This document shows positions 1 to 6,986 of a stretch of 64,000 nt of DNA, in pieces. The notes beneath the pieces were generated by a model, which was not told the DNA's origin, did not search any database, and worked only from the letters and a program-made list of their open reading frames with translations. The position numbers and the translations under genes were made by a program. Source of the DNA: Ga0077527 sp945862135. GTDB taxonomy: Bacteria > Pseudomonadota > Gammaproteobacteria > Burkholderiales > SG8-41. Each line of letters begins with the position of its first letter. Position 1 is the stretch's first letter. The stretch spans positions 1-64,000 of the forward strand of contig CAXNMF010000018.1 of NCBI GenBank assembly GCA_964203275.1. Reading direction: 5' to 3'.

Positions 1-555
1 CGAACGTTTGATGTTTGCAGTCAGCTTGCGCAGCGCCTGCGACATCAGCCGCGCCTGCAGACCCATCTGCGGCTCGCCCATTTCACCTTCGATCTCGGCA
101 CGGGGCACCAGCGCCGCCACCGAGTCGATCACCACCACATCCACCGAACCCGAACGCACCAGCATGTCGGCGATTTCCAGCGCCTGTTCGCCGTTGTCCG
201 GCTGCGAAATGATCAGCTCGTCAACCTTGACGCCCAGCTTGCCGGCGTATTGCGGGTCGAGCGCATGTTCCGCATCGATGAACGCCGCCGATCCGCCGAG
301 TTTCTGCATCTGCGCGATCACCGACAGCGTCAGCGTGGTTTTGCCCGACGATTCCGGACCGTAGATTTCAACAACACGGCCGCGCGGCAGACCGCCGATG
401 CCGAGGCCGATGTCGAGACCCAGTGAACCGGTCGACACTGCCTGGATGTCCTTGGCGATATCCGACTCGCCCATGCGCATGACCGAGCCCTTGCCGAATT
501 GTTTTTCGATTTGCGACAGCGCCGCGGCGAGCGCTTTGGATTTGTTTTCGTCCAT
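1..555 (-). CDS. recA: RecA recombinase, N-terminal part (runs off the window)
   Basis: DNA strand-exchange ATPase that also triggers LexA self-cleavage. The 185 visible codons begin MDENKSKALAAAL and contain the Walker A motif GPESSGKT at residues 66-73, the FIDAEHALDP segment and the VVIDSVAALVPRAEIEGEMG block, all diagnostic for RecA. The C-terminal half lies outside the window. The ATG at 555 has a GAGGA ribosome site 6 nt upstream. It is the last visible gene of the thiL-pgpA-pncC-recA series. A LexA-like half site and an AT-rich repeat lie upstream, which suggests its own SOS-controlled promoter. Confidence 0.97.
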   Translation of the reverse strand, partial: MDENKSKALAAALSQIEKQFGKGSVMRMGESDIAKDIQAVSTGSLGLDIGLGIGGLPRGRVVEIYGPESSGKTTLTLSVIAQMQKLGGSAAFIDAEHALDPQYAGKLGVKVDELIISQPDNGEQALEIADMLVRSGSVDVVVIDSVAALVPRAEIEGEMGEPQMGLQARLMSQALRKLTANIKRS

Positions 556-670
556 GGTTGTCCTCGTAGTCCGGTGATTCGTTCAGTAAAAAATCAGATG
601 AAATTTCGGGATTGCGTCTTGCGTTGTGTTCCGTTGATGGAACGCATTATTACACAATCCGCAGAAAAAG

Positions 671-688
671 GTGAATATTTATACAGTA
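671..688 (-). promoter_or_regulatory. Possible LexA (SOS) box upstream of recA
   Basis: On the minus strand the sequence reads TACTGTATAAATATTCAC. The left half is a perfect TACTGTATA, while the right half (TCAC instead of ACAG) is degenerate relative to the CTGT-N8-ACAG consensus. It overlaps a TATAAA-like -10 element and sits about 115 nt before the recA start. The position and half-match support SOS control, but the weak right half keeps this tentative. Confidence 0.4.
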
Positions 689-712
689 GTGTGTATAAAA
701 CCACCTTAATGA

Positions 713-748
713 CAATAATGATAATTAAATCAATTACTTAAATACTTA
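713..748 (-). repeat. AT-rich dispersed element, copy 1
   Basis: Minus-strand core TAAGTAATTGATTTAATTA, in the spacer between the pncC stop and the recA promoter region. It aligns almost without gaps to the copy at 32389-32430. The background here is far richer in GC. Function unknown. Confidence 0.6.
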
Positions 749-1273
749 TTACCGGGCATCCGGCATCGCTGGCAACAGCTTCAACAGGCCTTCCAGCGCA
801 AAACGTACGGCCTGCCGCCGCACCGCCTCACGGTCGCCGTTGAAGCGTTTGAGCTCACTTTTCGGTTCGCCATTTTTAACGCCCCAGGCAAAACACACCG
901 TGCCCACCGGCTTGTCGGGCGTGCCGCCTGTGGGGCCCGCAGTACCGCTGACCGACACCGCCACCTGCGCATGACTGTTGGCCAGCGCGCCAAGCACCAT
1001 CTCGCGCACGGTCTGCTCGGATACCGCGCCATGCGTACCCAGCGTTTCCTGACTCACGCCGAGCATCTCGCGCTTGGAAATATAGGTATAGGTGACAAAC
1101 CCGCGTTCAAACCAGCTCGAACTGCCGGGCACCGCCGTCAGCGCCTGCGCGATCCAGCCGCCGGTGCAGGACTCCGCGGTCGCCAGCATCAGCCCCTGCG
1201 CCTTCAGCGCCTCGCCGACATTCGCCGCCAGTTCAAACAGTATCGAATCATCCGCTGCATGTTTGTTGGGCAT
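749..1273 (-). CDS. pncC: Nicotinamide-nucleotide amidohydrolase, CinA C-terminal type
   Basis: Deamidates nicotinamide mononucleotide to nicotinate mononucleotide in pyridine-nucleotide recycling; cytosolic. The 174-residue protein is a stand-alone CinA C-terminal domain with the family signatures ATAESCTGG (around residues 31-39) and SGTAGPTGG (around 108-116). The ATG at 1273 is preferred to an in-frame GTG at 1276, because AGGAGGG at 1280-1286 is 6 nt from the ATG but only 3 nt from the GTG. It lies between pgpA and recA, the usual betaproteobacterial order, so it is probably co-transcribed with thiL-pgpA. Confidence 0.93.
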   Translation of the reverse strand: MPNKHAADDSILFELAANVGEALKAQGLMLATAESCTGGWIAQALTAVPGSSSWFERGFVTYTYISKREMLGVSQETLGTHGAVSEQTVREMVLGALANSHAQVAVSVSGTAGPTGGTPDKPVGTVCFAWGVKNGEPKSELKRFNGDREAVRRQAVRFALEGLLKLLPAMPDAR

Positions 1274-1295
1274 CACAAACCCTCCTGCAAGTTAT

Positions 1296-1335
1296 CGATT
1301 ACCCGACTACCCGACTACCCGATTACCCGATTACC
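1296..1335. repeat. Five tandem 8-bp units (CGAYTACC)
   Basis: Five perfect-length units read CGATTACC, CGACTACC, CGACTACC, CGATTACC, CGATTACC. The array contains the pgpA stop codon and fills much of the spacer to pncC, ending about 10 nt before the pncC ribosome site. Copy number may vary by slippage and would alter the pgpA-pncC spacing. Confidence 0.85.
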
Positions 1336-1823
1336 GCGTAAGCCACCGCCATAACCAGCAAGGTGTAACCCGCCGCCAAGAGATCGTCCCACATCACACC
1401 GAAGCCGTTTTTGAGCATGCGGTCATAGTAGCCAATCGGCGGCGGCTTCAGGATGTCGAACAAGCGGAATATCAGGAAGGCAAAGGCCTGCCAGTAACCG
1501 GTGACCGGCACAAAAAACAGCACCAGCAGAAACGCCACCGTCTCGTCCCACACCATGCCGCCATGATCCGCCACACCCAGCGCGTGGCCCGTCACCGAAC
1601 TCGCCCACACCCCCAGCCAGAACAGCCCGACCACCACCACCAGGAAAGTCCACGGAGCAAGTTGCGGCGCCAGCCAGTTGAACAAGGGCAACGCCAGCAG
1701 CGTGCCGAAGGTACCCGGCGCCACCGGCGACAAACCGGCGCCGGCGCCGAAGGCGATGAAATGCGCCGGGTGGCGGAACACAAAACGCAGATTCGGTTTG
1801 ACGACTGCACCACCGCTATTCAT
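1323..1823 (-). CDS. pgpA: Phosphatidylglycerophosphatase A
   Basis: Inner-membrane phosphatase that removes phosphate from phosphatidylglycerophosphate to give phosphatidylglycerol. The 166-residue product carries the family motif GLSPVAPGTFGTLLALPL near the N terminus, several hydrophobic segments, and the acidic WDE and YDRMLKNG motifs. The ATG at 1823 (MNSGGAVVK) was chosen over upstream starts because it lies 4 nt after the thiL stop, an arrangement typical of translational coupling. The stop codon falls inside an 8-bp tandem repeat. Confidence 0.92.
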   Translation of the reverse strand: MNSGGAVVKPNLRFVFRHPAHFIAFGAGAGLSPVAPGTFGTLLALPLFNWLAPQLAPWTFLVVVVGLFWLGVWASSVTGHALGVADHGGMVWDETVAFLLVLFFVPVTGYWQAFAFLIFRLFDILKPPPIGYYDRMLKNGFGVMWDDLLAAGYTLLVMAVAYAVIG

Positions 1824-1827
1824 GACG

Positions 1828-2796
1828 CTATCCAAAATGATCAAAACCTTTCTGTTGCAAAGACAGTGGCAGACCATCCCGATCCACCACCGCCACGCTG
1901 CACACACCCGCCGGCGCGCGAATCACACGGCCGATGCGCGTCACTGATGTTCGCGCCTTCAATGCCGCACCTTCCACCGCGGCGCGTTTCGCCGGTGCTG
2001 CAGTAAAGCACAACTCGTAATCATCACCGCCGCCCAGCAGCGCCGCCTGCGCTGCAGATGAGTCCAGATAACGTTTCATCAATGGTGATACCGGCAGACG
2101 TTCAATCGCCACCACCGCCGCCACCTTCGAACACTCGCAGATATGCCCGAGGTCGGCGACCAGACCGTCCGACACATCAATCGCGCTGCGCGCAATGCCA
2201 CGCAAGGCCACGCCCAGCGCGATGCGCGGCGCCGGCCAGTCCAACCGCTGCTGCGCCAGTTTGCGCTCAGCAGGTTTCAGTTTGATGTTGCGGTTGCGCA
2301 CCGCCACCGCCAGCGCCGCATCCCCCAGAGTACCCGATACCCAGACATCGTCACCGGGTTTCGCGCCATCGCGACGCAAGGCCTGCCGTGCAGGCACTTC
2401 GCCAATGATCTGTACACAAAGATTCAGCGGTCCGCGCGTGGTGTCGCCGCCGATCAGATCGACGCCATGTTTGCGCGCGAGTTTCATGAAACCTTTCGAC
2501 ATCGCCGCTACCCAGCGCGCATCCGCCTTCGGCAGTGCGATACCCAGCGTGGCCCAGCGTGGCGTCGCACCCATCGCCGCCATATCCGACAGATTCACCG
2601 CCAGCGCCTTGTGGCCAACGGATTCAGGATCGGCATCCATGAAAAAGTGCCGCCCGCCGACCAGCATGTCGGCAGCGACGGCCAATACCTGGCCGCGCGA
2701 GGGTTTGATCAACGCGGCGTCATCGCCGACGCCGAGCAGCGTGCGCGGGGTGGCGTGGGTGAAATACTTTTGGATGAGATCGAATTCGGAGGGCAT
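1828..2796 (-). CDS. thiL: Thiamine-monophosphate kinase
   Basis: Phosphorylates thiamine monophosphate to thiamine diphosphate, the last step of cofactor synthesis. The 322-residue protein starts MPSEFDLIQKYF and shows the PurM-like fold signatures GVGDDAAL (about 22-29), DMLVGGRHF, GDTTRG and, in the C-terminal half, GGGDDYELCF. It is the first gene of the thiL-pgpA-pncC set. Thiamine diphosphate is the cofactor of the enzyme encoded at 39529-41226. In many betaproteobacteria thiL directly follows nusB; here about 6 kb of accessory DNA separates them. Confidence 0.96.
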   Translation of the reverse strand: MPSEFDLIQKYFTHATPRTLLGVGDDAALIKPSRGQVLAVAADMLVGGRHFFMDADPESVGHKALAVNLSDMAAMGATPRWATLGIALPKADARWVAAMSKGFMKLARKHGVDLIGGDTTRGPLNLCVQIIGEVPARQALRRDGAKPGDDVWVSGTLGDAALAVAVRNRNIKLKPAERKLAQQRLDWPAPRIALGVALRGIARSAIDVSDGLVADLGHICECSKVAAVVAIERLPVSPLMKRYLDSSAAQAALLGGGDDYELCFTAAPAKRAAVEGAALKARTSVTRIGRVIRAPAGVCSVAVVDRDGLPLSLQQKGFDHFG

Positions 2797-2911
2797 TCAC
2801 GTATTGTGCCCTGAACGGCGGGTGGGATGAAGGTGGATGAGCTAAGGCGGGGAAGGGTCAGAAAAAGAAATCGACTCCGGTACCTTTGGTTTCACGATAC
2901 CTTTTGTTTCA

Positions 2912-2925
2912 CTAGACCTGACCCC
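2912..2925. repeat. REP-like element, outer left arm (CTAGACCTGACCCC)
   Basis: Exact reverse complement of the 14-mer at 5542-5555. The two arms bracket both small membrane proteins, the transposase and the truncated gene. The sequence resembles the GGGGCCAGGCTC elements beside the transposase, so it is probably an older member of the same REP family. Confidence 0.6.
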
Positions 2926-3028
2926 TAAGATACTTCTATATTGACTGCACCACCCGTTAATCCCGGCTGGAGACTAGCGTAGGTCGCAAACGCTAACTCA
3001 GCGTTATTAAAAAGAAAGTTAGCGTCAG

Positions 3029-3604
3029 TCATTTTGCATCCTCCTCAACAACAAACAGTTGCTGGATATCAGATGTGATTACCTTTAAGTTAGGGCACGT
3101 AAAGCGCGAATCTTGCGCAAGACCAACCGGAAAATCCCCACCAGATCTCGAGTAGGAAACCCATCGAGCCACGATCTTTTGATCAGCACGCCGCACCATT
3201 TCCCATTCTGAGCGCCAGACGTTAGGATTAGCTTCTCTTATGACCGTCATCTTGTTAACCGTATAAACTGGCGCCCGAGGATGCGCGAGTTCTTTTATTA
3301 CGACACTGATTTTTCCGTCGACAACCCCCAACAGATTGACAACTGATCTCGAGATTCGCACTTTCTCGATTATTTGAACCCCTCCATCCTTCCCACACAT
3401 TTCCTTGACCTGCTCATCCCAGTAAGCCTTGCGTCCTTCATAAAAAAGCAACGCCAGCGCTAGTAGCATTAGCAAGATAGCTGGAATCATCAGAAGCCAT
3501 GCAAGCACACCAAAACCATTCTGTCGGCATGAACTCATAGCAGACACCGGAATCGTTTTATTTTTCGCCAAAAGTACCGGGGTCGAATTCTTTTCCATAG
3601 ACAT
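3029..3604 (-). CDS. Small membrane-anchored protein of unknown function (paralogue of 4726-5514)
   Basis: The 191-residue product has one strong transmembrane segment (about residues 25-48, GVLAWLLMIPAILLMLLALA), then a probably periplasmic domain beginning MCGKDGGVQIIEKV and ending near SRFTCPNLKVITSDIQQLF. It shares with the protein at 4726-5514 a Cys-x-Lys-Asp-x-Gly motif after the membrane segment, a middle A-R-W/Y-x-x-Y-S-R motif and a C-terminal Cys. I do not recognise a named family. The ATG at 3604 is preferred because an AGTAGG lies 10-15 nt upstream; a TTG at 3646 is in frame. Its 5' end is part of a 63-bp sequence repeated at 5621-5683. Possible immunity-like protein; inference only. 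Confidence 0.6.
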   Translation of the reverse strand: MSMEKNSTPVLLAKNKTIPVSAMSSCRQNGFGVLAWLLMIPAILLMLLALALLFYEGRKAYWDEQVKEMCGKDGGVQIIEKVRISRSVVNLLGVVDGKISVVIKELAHPRAPVYTVNKMTVIREANPNVWRSEWEMVRRADQKIVARWVSYSRSGGDFPVGLAQDSRFTCPNLKVITSDIQQLFVVEEDAK

Positions 3605-3641
3605 CCCACACACGCCTACTAAATTAACGAGACCAAGCTTG
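3579..3641. repeat. 63-bp direct repeat, copy 1
   Basis: Matches 5621-5683 at 60 of 63 positions in the same orientation. This copy covers the start region of the membrane-protein gene at 3029-3604. The second copy has no gene attached, so it looks like the detached 5' end of a former paralogue. Confidence 0.85.
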
Positions 3642-3644
3642 ATC

Positions 3645-3705
3645 AATTAAAGGGGCCAGGCTCAATTAAATTGAAAATCGATAATTAAAGGGGCCAGGCT
3701 CAATT
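3645..3705. repeat. Two direct REP-like units upstream of the transposase
   Basis: The 23-mer made of AATTAAAGGGG followed by CCAGGCTCAATT occurs at 3645-3667 and again at 3683-3705, 38 bp apart. The inverted form follows the transposase at 4492-4517. REP-like units flanking a tyrosine transposase are the hallmark of RAYT loci. Confidence 0.85.
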
Positions 3706-3776
3706 TTAACCCTCCGTACACCGCCGCCCTCCCCTGCACATTAAGCGGATATTGAGAAGAAAATGGAGACTCTGCC

Positions 3777-4490
3777 ATGCCCCGCCGCCCCCGCGTGCAT
3801 CTGGATGCCGTGCCCTTGCACATCGTGCAACGCGGCCACAACCGGGAGCCCTGCTTTTTCGCTGAAGATGACTACCTCAGCTATCGTCATTGGCTCGATA
3901 ACGCTCTCACGGATTCAGGCTGTGTGCTACACGCCTATGCACTGATGACCAATCATGTGCATCTGCTGGTTACACCCTCTAAGGCAGAGGCTGTCCCCAA
4001 GCTGCTGATCAGCCTGGGACGTCGCTACGTTCAATACATCAACCGCCAATACAGGCGCACCGGCACTTTGTGGGACAGTCGCTATAAATCGTCGCTGGTG
4101 GAACCCGAGTCTTACCTGCTCGCCTGCCAGCGCTATATCGAACTCAACCCGGTGCGCGCAGCAATGGTTGACGATCCAGCGCACTACCGATGGAGCAGCT
4201 ACAGAACCAATGGTCTCGGGATCACGGATCCGTCATTAACCCCACACCCGCTTTATCTGGCGCTCGGCCAGGAAGCCCGAACACGGCAAGCCGCCTACCG
4301 CGCATTGTTCCGCGCCCAGCTTGATCATGAAGCTATCGAAGACATCCGCCTTGCGCTGAACCAGAGCCAACCACTGGGTAATGACCGATTTCTCAAAAAG
4401 ATCGAAGCAGTGATCGGAATGCGGCGCGAAGCCAAACCACGCGGCCGACCGAAAGCCCGCACAGCAGCAGAGAATTCCAGGGAGCTTTAG
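3777..4490 (+). CDS. REP-associated tyrosine transposase (RAYT, IS200-like)
   Basis: Single-strand DNA transposase of the Y1/HUH superfamily that recognises and cleaves REP-type hairpins. The 237-residue protein starts MPRRPRVHLDAVPLHIVQRG. The HUH motif is His60-Val-His62 within LMTNHVHLLVTP, and the likely catalytic tyrosine is Tyr120 in RYIELNPVRA. The basic tail MRREAKPRGRPKART is typical of RAYT proteins. All motifs are intact. The start at 3777 has GGAG 8 nt upstream. The gene is flanked by two direct upstream and one inverted downstream copy of its presumed target. RAYT proteins are normally single-copy and domesticated rather than freely mobile. Confidence 0.93.
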   Translation: MPRRPRVHLDAVPLHIVQRGHNREPCFFAEDDYLSYRHWLDNALTDSGCVLHAYALMTNHVHLLVTPSKAEAVPKLLISLGRRYVQYINRQYRRTGTLWDSRYKSSLVEPESYLLACQRYIELNPVRAAMVDDPAHYRWSSYRTNGLGITDPSLTPHPLYLALGQEARTRQAAYRALFRAQLDHEAIEDIRLALNQSQPLGNDRFLKKIEAVIGMRREAKPRGRPKARTAAENSREL

Positions 4491-4491
4491 A

Positions 4492-4517
4492 AAATCGAGC
4501 CTGGCCCCTTTGGCCCC
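4492..4517. repeat. Inverted REP-like unit downstream of the transposase
   Basis: Reads GAGCCTGGCCCCTTTGGCCC, the reverse complement of the AAAGGGGCCAGGCTC units upstream, with a second partial GGGGCC repeat in tandem. It abuts the 3' end of the truncated gene at 4523-4714, so it marks the probable rearrangement junction. Confidence 0.85.
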
Positions 4518-4522
4518 TTAAC

Positions 4523-4714
4523 TTATTGAGCGAACCCTGGGAATGCTGCACTAGGGTCGAACACCCTGCCCGCGAGCACTTGTGGGAGGCGTTGTTGCGC
4601 ATCGGATCTCGCTAAAGATGCAAATGTGGCGCCATCTAGCGGGCTATTACCCGTCCTCACATATGCAGCAGTTGCCAAAGTTGCATACTTGAAATAGTCA
4701 GATATTGTTGGCAT
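4523..4714 (-). pseudogene. Truncated gene: intact start, 63 codons, cut at the REP junction
   Basis: A strong ribosome site (AGGAGGGG, 5 nt from the ATG) precedes MPTISDYFKYATLATAAYV, so this is a genuine gene start. After Phe-Ala-Gln a stop is reached exactly where the REP-like sequence begins. The YATLATAAYV helix resembles N termini of large lipase-like or toxin proteins I have seen described, but 63 residues cannot establish a family. It lies 11 nt after the membrane protein 4726-5514 in the same direction, so the two were an operon. The missing 3' part was presumably lost when the RAYT locus arrived. Confidence 0.5.
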
Positions 4715-4725
4715 ATCTACCCCTC

Positions 4726-5514
4726 CTATTTGCTACTAATAGGCAATAACACATCGCGGTAAATTAAAAAGCTGTTGGGATATTTCGTATTCGGTCCGCC
4801 ATCAGGCCCATCACAACCCATTCGTGGACTGCTCAAATGTATAAAAAACCATGGCGCACCTCTGCTGTAAACGGTATATCGCGCCAAAACACTCCTAGTT
4901 TGACTATCAATCACTGAAGAGCTTTGCTGATTCACCTTATGCGTAACCTGTATTCCCCGCGTTTGTGAAAAGTGATACCTCGCCGTGGGCTTGTCGAGCT
5001 TGGTGATGCGCCATCCATAACCAGTGTCAATCTCGAAATTAACTTGTACTAGCTTATCCACGGGATGCATGATCCATTCGTTCTTGCCTTTCGTCAGTTC
5101 TTTCCCAGGATGCTTTGCGACAAACCACTCAATGGCCTGATCCTTCTCCTCATCCGTTGCCCTTTCTACACGGCGAAATCCACTTCCTTCCTTAGACTCG
5201 ACAAACTGGTAGGAAGGCATACCCACGATGCGTGTAACCGTTCGACCGGAATCGTCATAAAACCCATCCACCTCCACCGTCTTGTTGATGACGATGCCCG
5301 CATCCTTGCGGCATAGCTGCCCGAAATTCCACGCAATCCAGAACTCTTCCAACCACGGCGCCACCAGCACCAGCGCGATCACCGACCATGCCGCCGGCCC
5401 GCTGAACTTGCGTTTCTTAAGCTTGACCCAAACAAACCAGATCACCCCCAATACAACGGCGTAGAGGATCGCAATGAATATCAGACTGATAATGCTTGAG
5501 TAGTAAAAACGCAT
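4726..5514 (-). CDS. Membrane protein of unknown function (paralogue of 3029-3604)
   Basis: The 262-residue protein has two N-terminal membrane segments (about 6-30 and 41-58), separated by a basic KLKKRKF loop, then a soluble domain. LCRKDAGIVINKTV after the second segment matches MCGKDGGVQIIEKV in the neighbour at 3029-3604, and VLARYTVYSRG matches IVARWVSYSRS. Both end in a domain with a single conserved Cys. No named family recognised. It is encoded directly upstream of the truncated gene at 4523-4714. Paired paralogues beside a cut-down gene suggest immunity proteins of a former toxin; this is inference without a direct sequence marker. Confidence 0.6.
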   Translation of the reverse strand: MRFYYSSIISLIFIAILYAVVLGVIWFVWVKLKKRKFSGPAAWSVIALVLVAPWLEEFWIAWNFGQLCRKDAGIVINKTVEVDGFYDDSGRTVTRIVGMPSYQFVESKEGSGFRRVERATDEEKDQAIEWFVAKHPGKELTKGKNEWIMHPVDKLVQVNFEIDTGYGWRITKLDKPTARYHFSQTRGIQVTHKVNQQSSSVIDSQTRSVLARYTVYSRGAPWFFIHLSSPRMGCDGPDGGPNTKYPNSFLIYRDVLLPISSK

Positions 5515-5541
5515 GATTTGTCCGGTTAAAATGCACCGAAT

Positions 5542-5555
5542 GGGGTCAGGTCTAG
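5542..5555. repeat. REP-like element, outer right arm (GGGGTCAGGTCTAG)
   Basis: Exact inverted partner of 2912-2925. It lies just upstream of the start of the membrane protein 4726-5514, bounding the 2.6-kb block. Confidence 0.6.
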
Positions 5556-5620
5556 CAAAGTAGCATTCATCATCGCCCCTCCCTTACGATCCGCCCAGCG
5601 TCGTTGGCACCAAAGGTAGC

Positions 5621-5683
5621 GGGGTCGAATTCTTTTCCGTAGACATCCCACACACGCCTACTAAATTAACGGGGCCAAGCTTG
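5621..5683. repeat. 63-bp direct repeat, copy 2 (orphan 5' gene end)
   Basis: Differs from 3579-3641 at three positions. On the minus strand it encodes a sequence closely matching the start of the 3029-3604 protein (CGMSTEKNSTP against CGMSMEKNSTP), then loses similarity. It is therefore a relic of a duplicated or deleted paralogue. Confidence 0.8.
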
Positions 5684-5743
5684 GAGAGTTCTCACCATTC
5701 ACTTCCGTAATTTCGAAGCCCCCCGCTTTAATTGCGTAGCCAC

Positions 5744-6826
5744 TCACCGCCGCAGTTGATCCGCCATCCAGTCCGTCGTCTGCGTCTGGAACATGTAACG
5801 CCGGTTGTTGGCAACATGATTACCGCCTTTAACAATCAGCAGCACGCAGGGCCCCGACACTTCAGCCGCAATACGCTCGGCGTTGTGCGGCGGGGTCAGT
5901 TTGTCGAGTTCGCCGCCGACCACAAAAATCGGACAGGTGATGTTTTTGGCGACGCCTTCAAGACTCAGTGTTTTGGCGTTCTCGCGTGCCGCTGCCATGT
6001 CGTTCGCATGAGAACGCACGCGGAAGGCCTCGCGTGACAGTTCATTGCGGCTGTCGAAGGTTTCCACCCAGCTGTACGGCCCCGAGAGTGAAATGCAGGC
6101 CTTGATACGTTTCTCGAAGGCCACGCTGCGCGCGGCGTAATAACCGCCCAGCGAAACACCCCACAGGCCGATGCGCGCGGCATCGAGGTCGTTGCGTGTG
6201 ATCACGTAATCCACCACCGCCGTGACCGCCACTTCGTAGTCGCCGCGAATGGGAATGGCGTATTCCGCTTCGCCCTGCCCGGGGCCGTCGAAGGACAGCG
6301 TAGCCATGCCGCGGGCGAGGAAAATGTTTTCGTAGACTTCGAGTTCTTCCTTGGTCGAATCGAGACCCACACACATGATCACCACCGGGAGCGGCGCGTT
6401 GCCGGCAGGTTTGCGCAGGATGCCGGCGAGCGTTTTGCCCTGATAAGGAATCTCCACGCGCACACCCGGATTCGGCAGCAGCGGCAACGCCAGCTGGCGG
6501 CATTCGATGACCTTCTGGTGCGCGGCTTTCATCTGCGGGATGTCGTGCACGAACATGAACTTGCCGAAGTGGTAGCAGATCGCGGCACGGTTGAGGTGTT
6601 CCCCCGCCGAGAGCTTGTAACCTTCGGCCAGCGCCTTGCGCCCCAGGCCTTCGTGGATGGATGCGCGCGCACTCCAGGCTGCGCACCACTCATCCCAGCT
6701 TGAAATGCCCGCGGTGACTTCCTCGAAGTCGGTCAGCGGCACACCGCTGGACACGAAACGCGGCGCCCAGTGGTGGATGGCGGTTTCAACGCGTTTGTCT
6801 TTTGTTGACTGGCCTGCTGCTTCCAT
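5744..6826 (-). CDS. Alpha/beta hydrolase, 2,6-dihydroxypseudooxynicotine hydrolase-like
   Basis: The 360-residue protein has a helical N-terminal domain (about 1-125), then an alpha/beta-hydrolase core with the nucleophile elbow GVSLGG (Ser near 225), an acid in GGELDKLTPP (near 308) and a His in KGGNHVANN (near 335). This architecture matches the esterase/C-C hydrolase group around DHPON hydrolase. A related enzyme lies at 58068-59222, and both share the SFDGPGQGEA/DGPGQGEA block. Start: of two adjacent ATGs, the one at 6826 is better spaced from AGGAGG (4 nt against 1). It is divergent from the Bug receptor at 6987. Substrate unknown. Confidence 0.85.
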   Translation of the reverse strand: MEAAGQSTKDKRVETAIHHWAPRFVSSGVPLTDFEEVTAGISSWDEWCAAWSARASIHEGLGRKALAEGYKLSAGEHLNRAAICYHFGKFMFVHDIPQMKAAHQKVIECRQLALPLLPNPGVRVEIPYQGKTLAGILRKPAGNAPLPVVIMCVGLDSTKEELEVYENIFLARGMATLSFDGPGQGEAEYAIPIRGDYEVAVTAVVDYVITRNDLDAARIGLWGVSLGGYYAARSVAFEKRIKACISLSGPYSWVETFDSRNELSREAFRVRSHANDMAAARENAKTLSLEGVAKNITCPIFVVGGELDKLTPPHNAERIAAEVSGPCVLLIVKGGNHVANNRRYMFQTQTTDWMADQLRR

Positions 6827-6986
6827 CATTCCTCCTTATGTTATGGACGGCGACTGCACGATCAGCCTGCACAAGACGCATCTTGCCATGGCATGAACAT
6901 TGCTCAACCTCAACCTGAACAGTCCGGCTTCCGCCCTGACTGCACACCGCATCACTCCACGCATCACTCCTTTGAGGTTCGCAAAA

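Noticed and set aside
4523..4714. The 63-codon frame as an intact small protein
   Set aside because: The stop lies exactly at the REP junction and the sequence before it ends mid-domain in character; truncation is the simpler reading.
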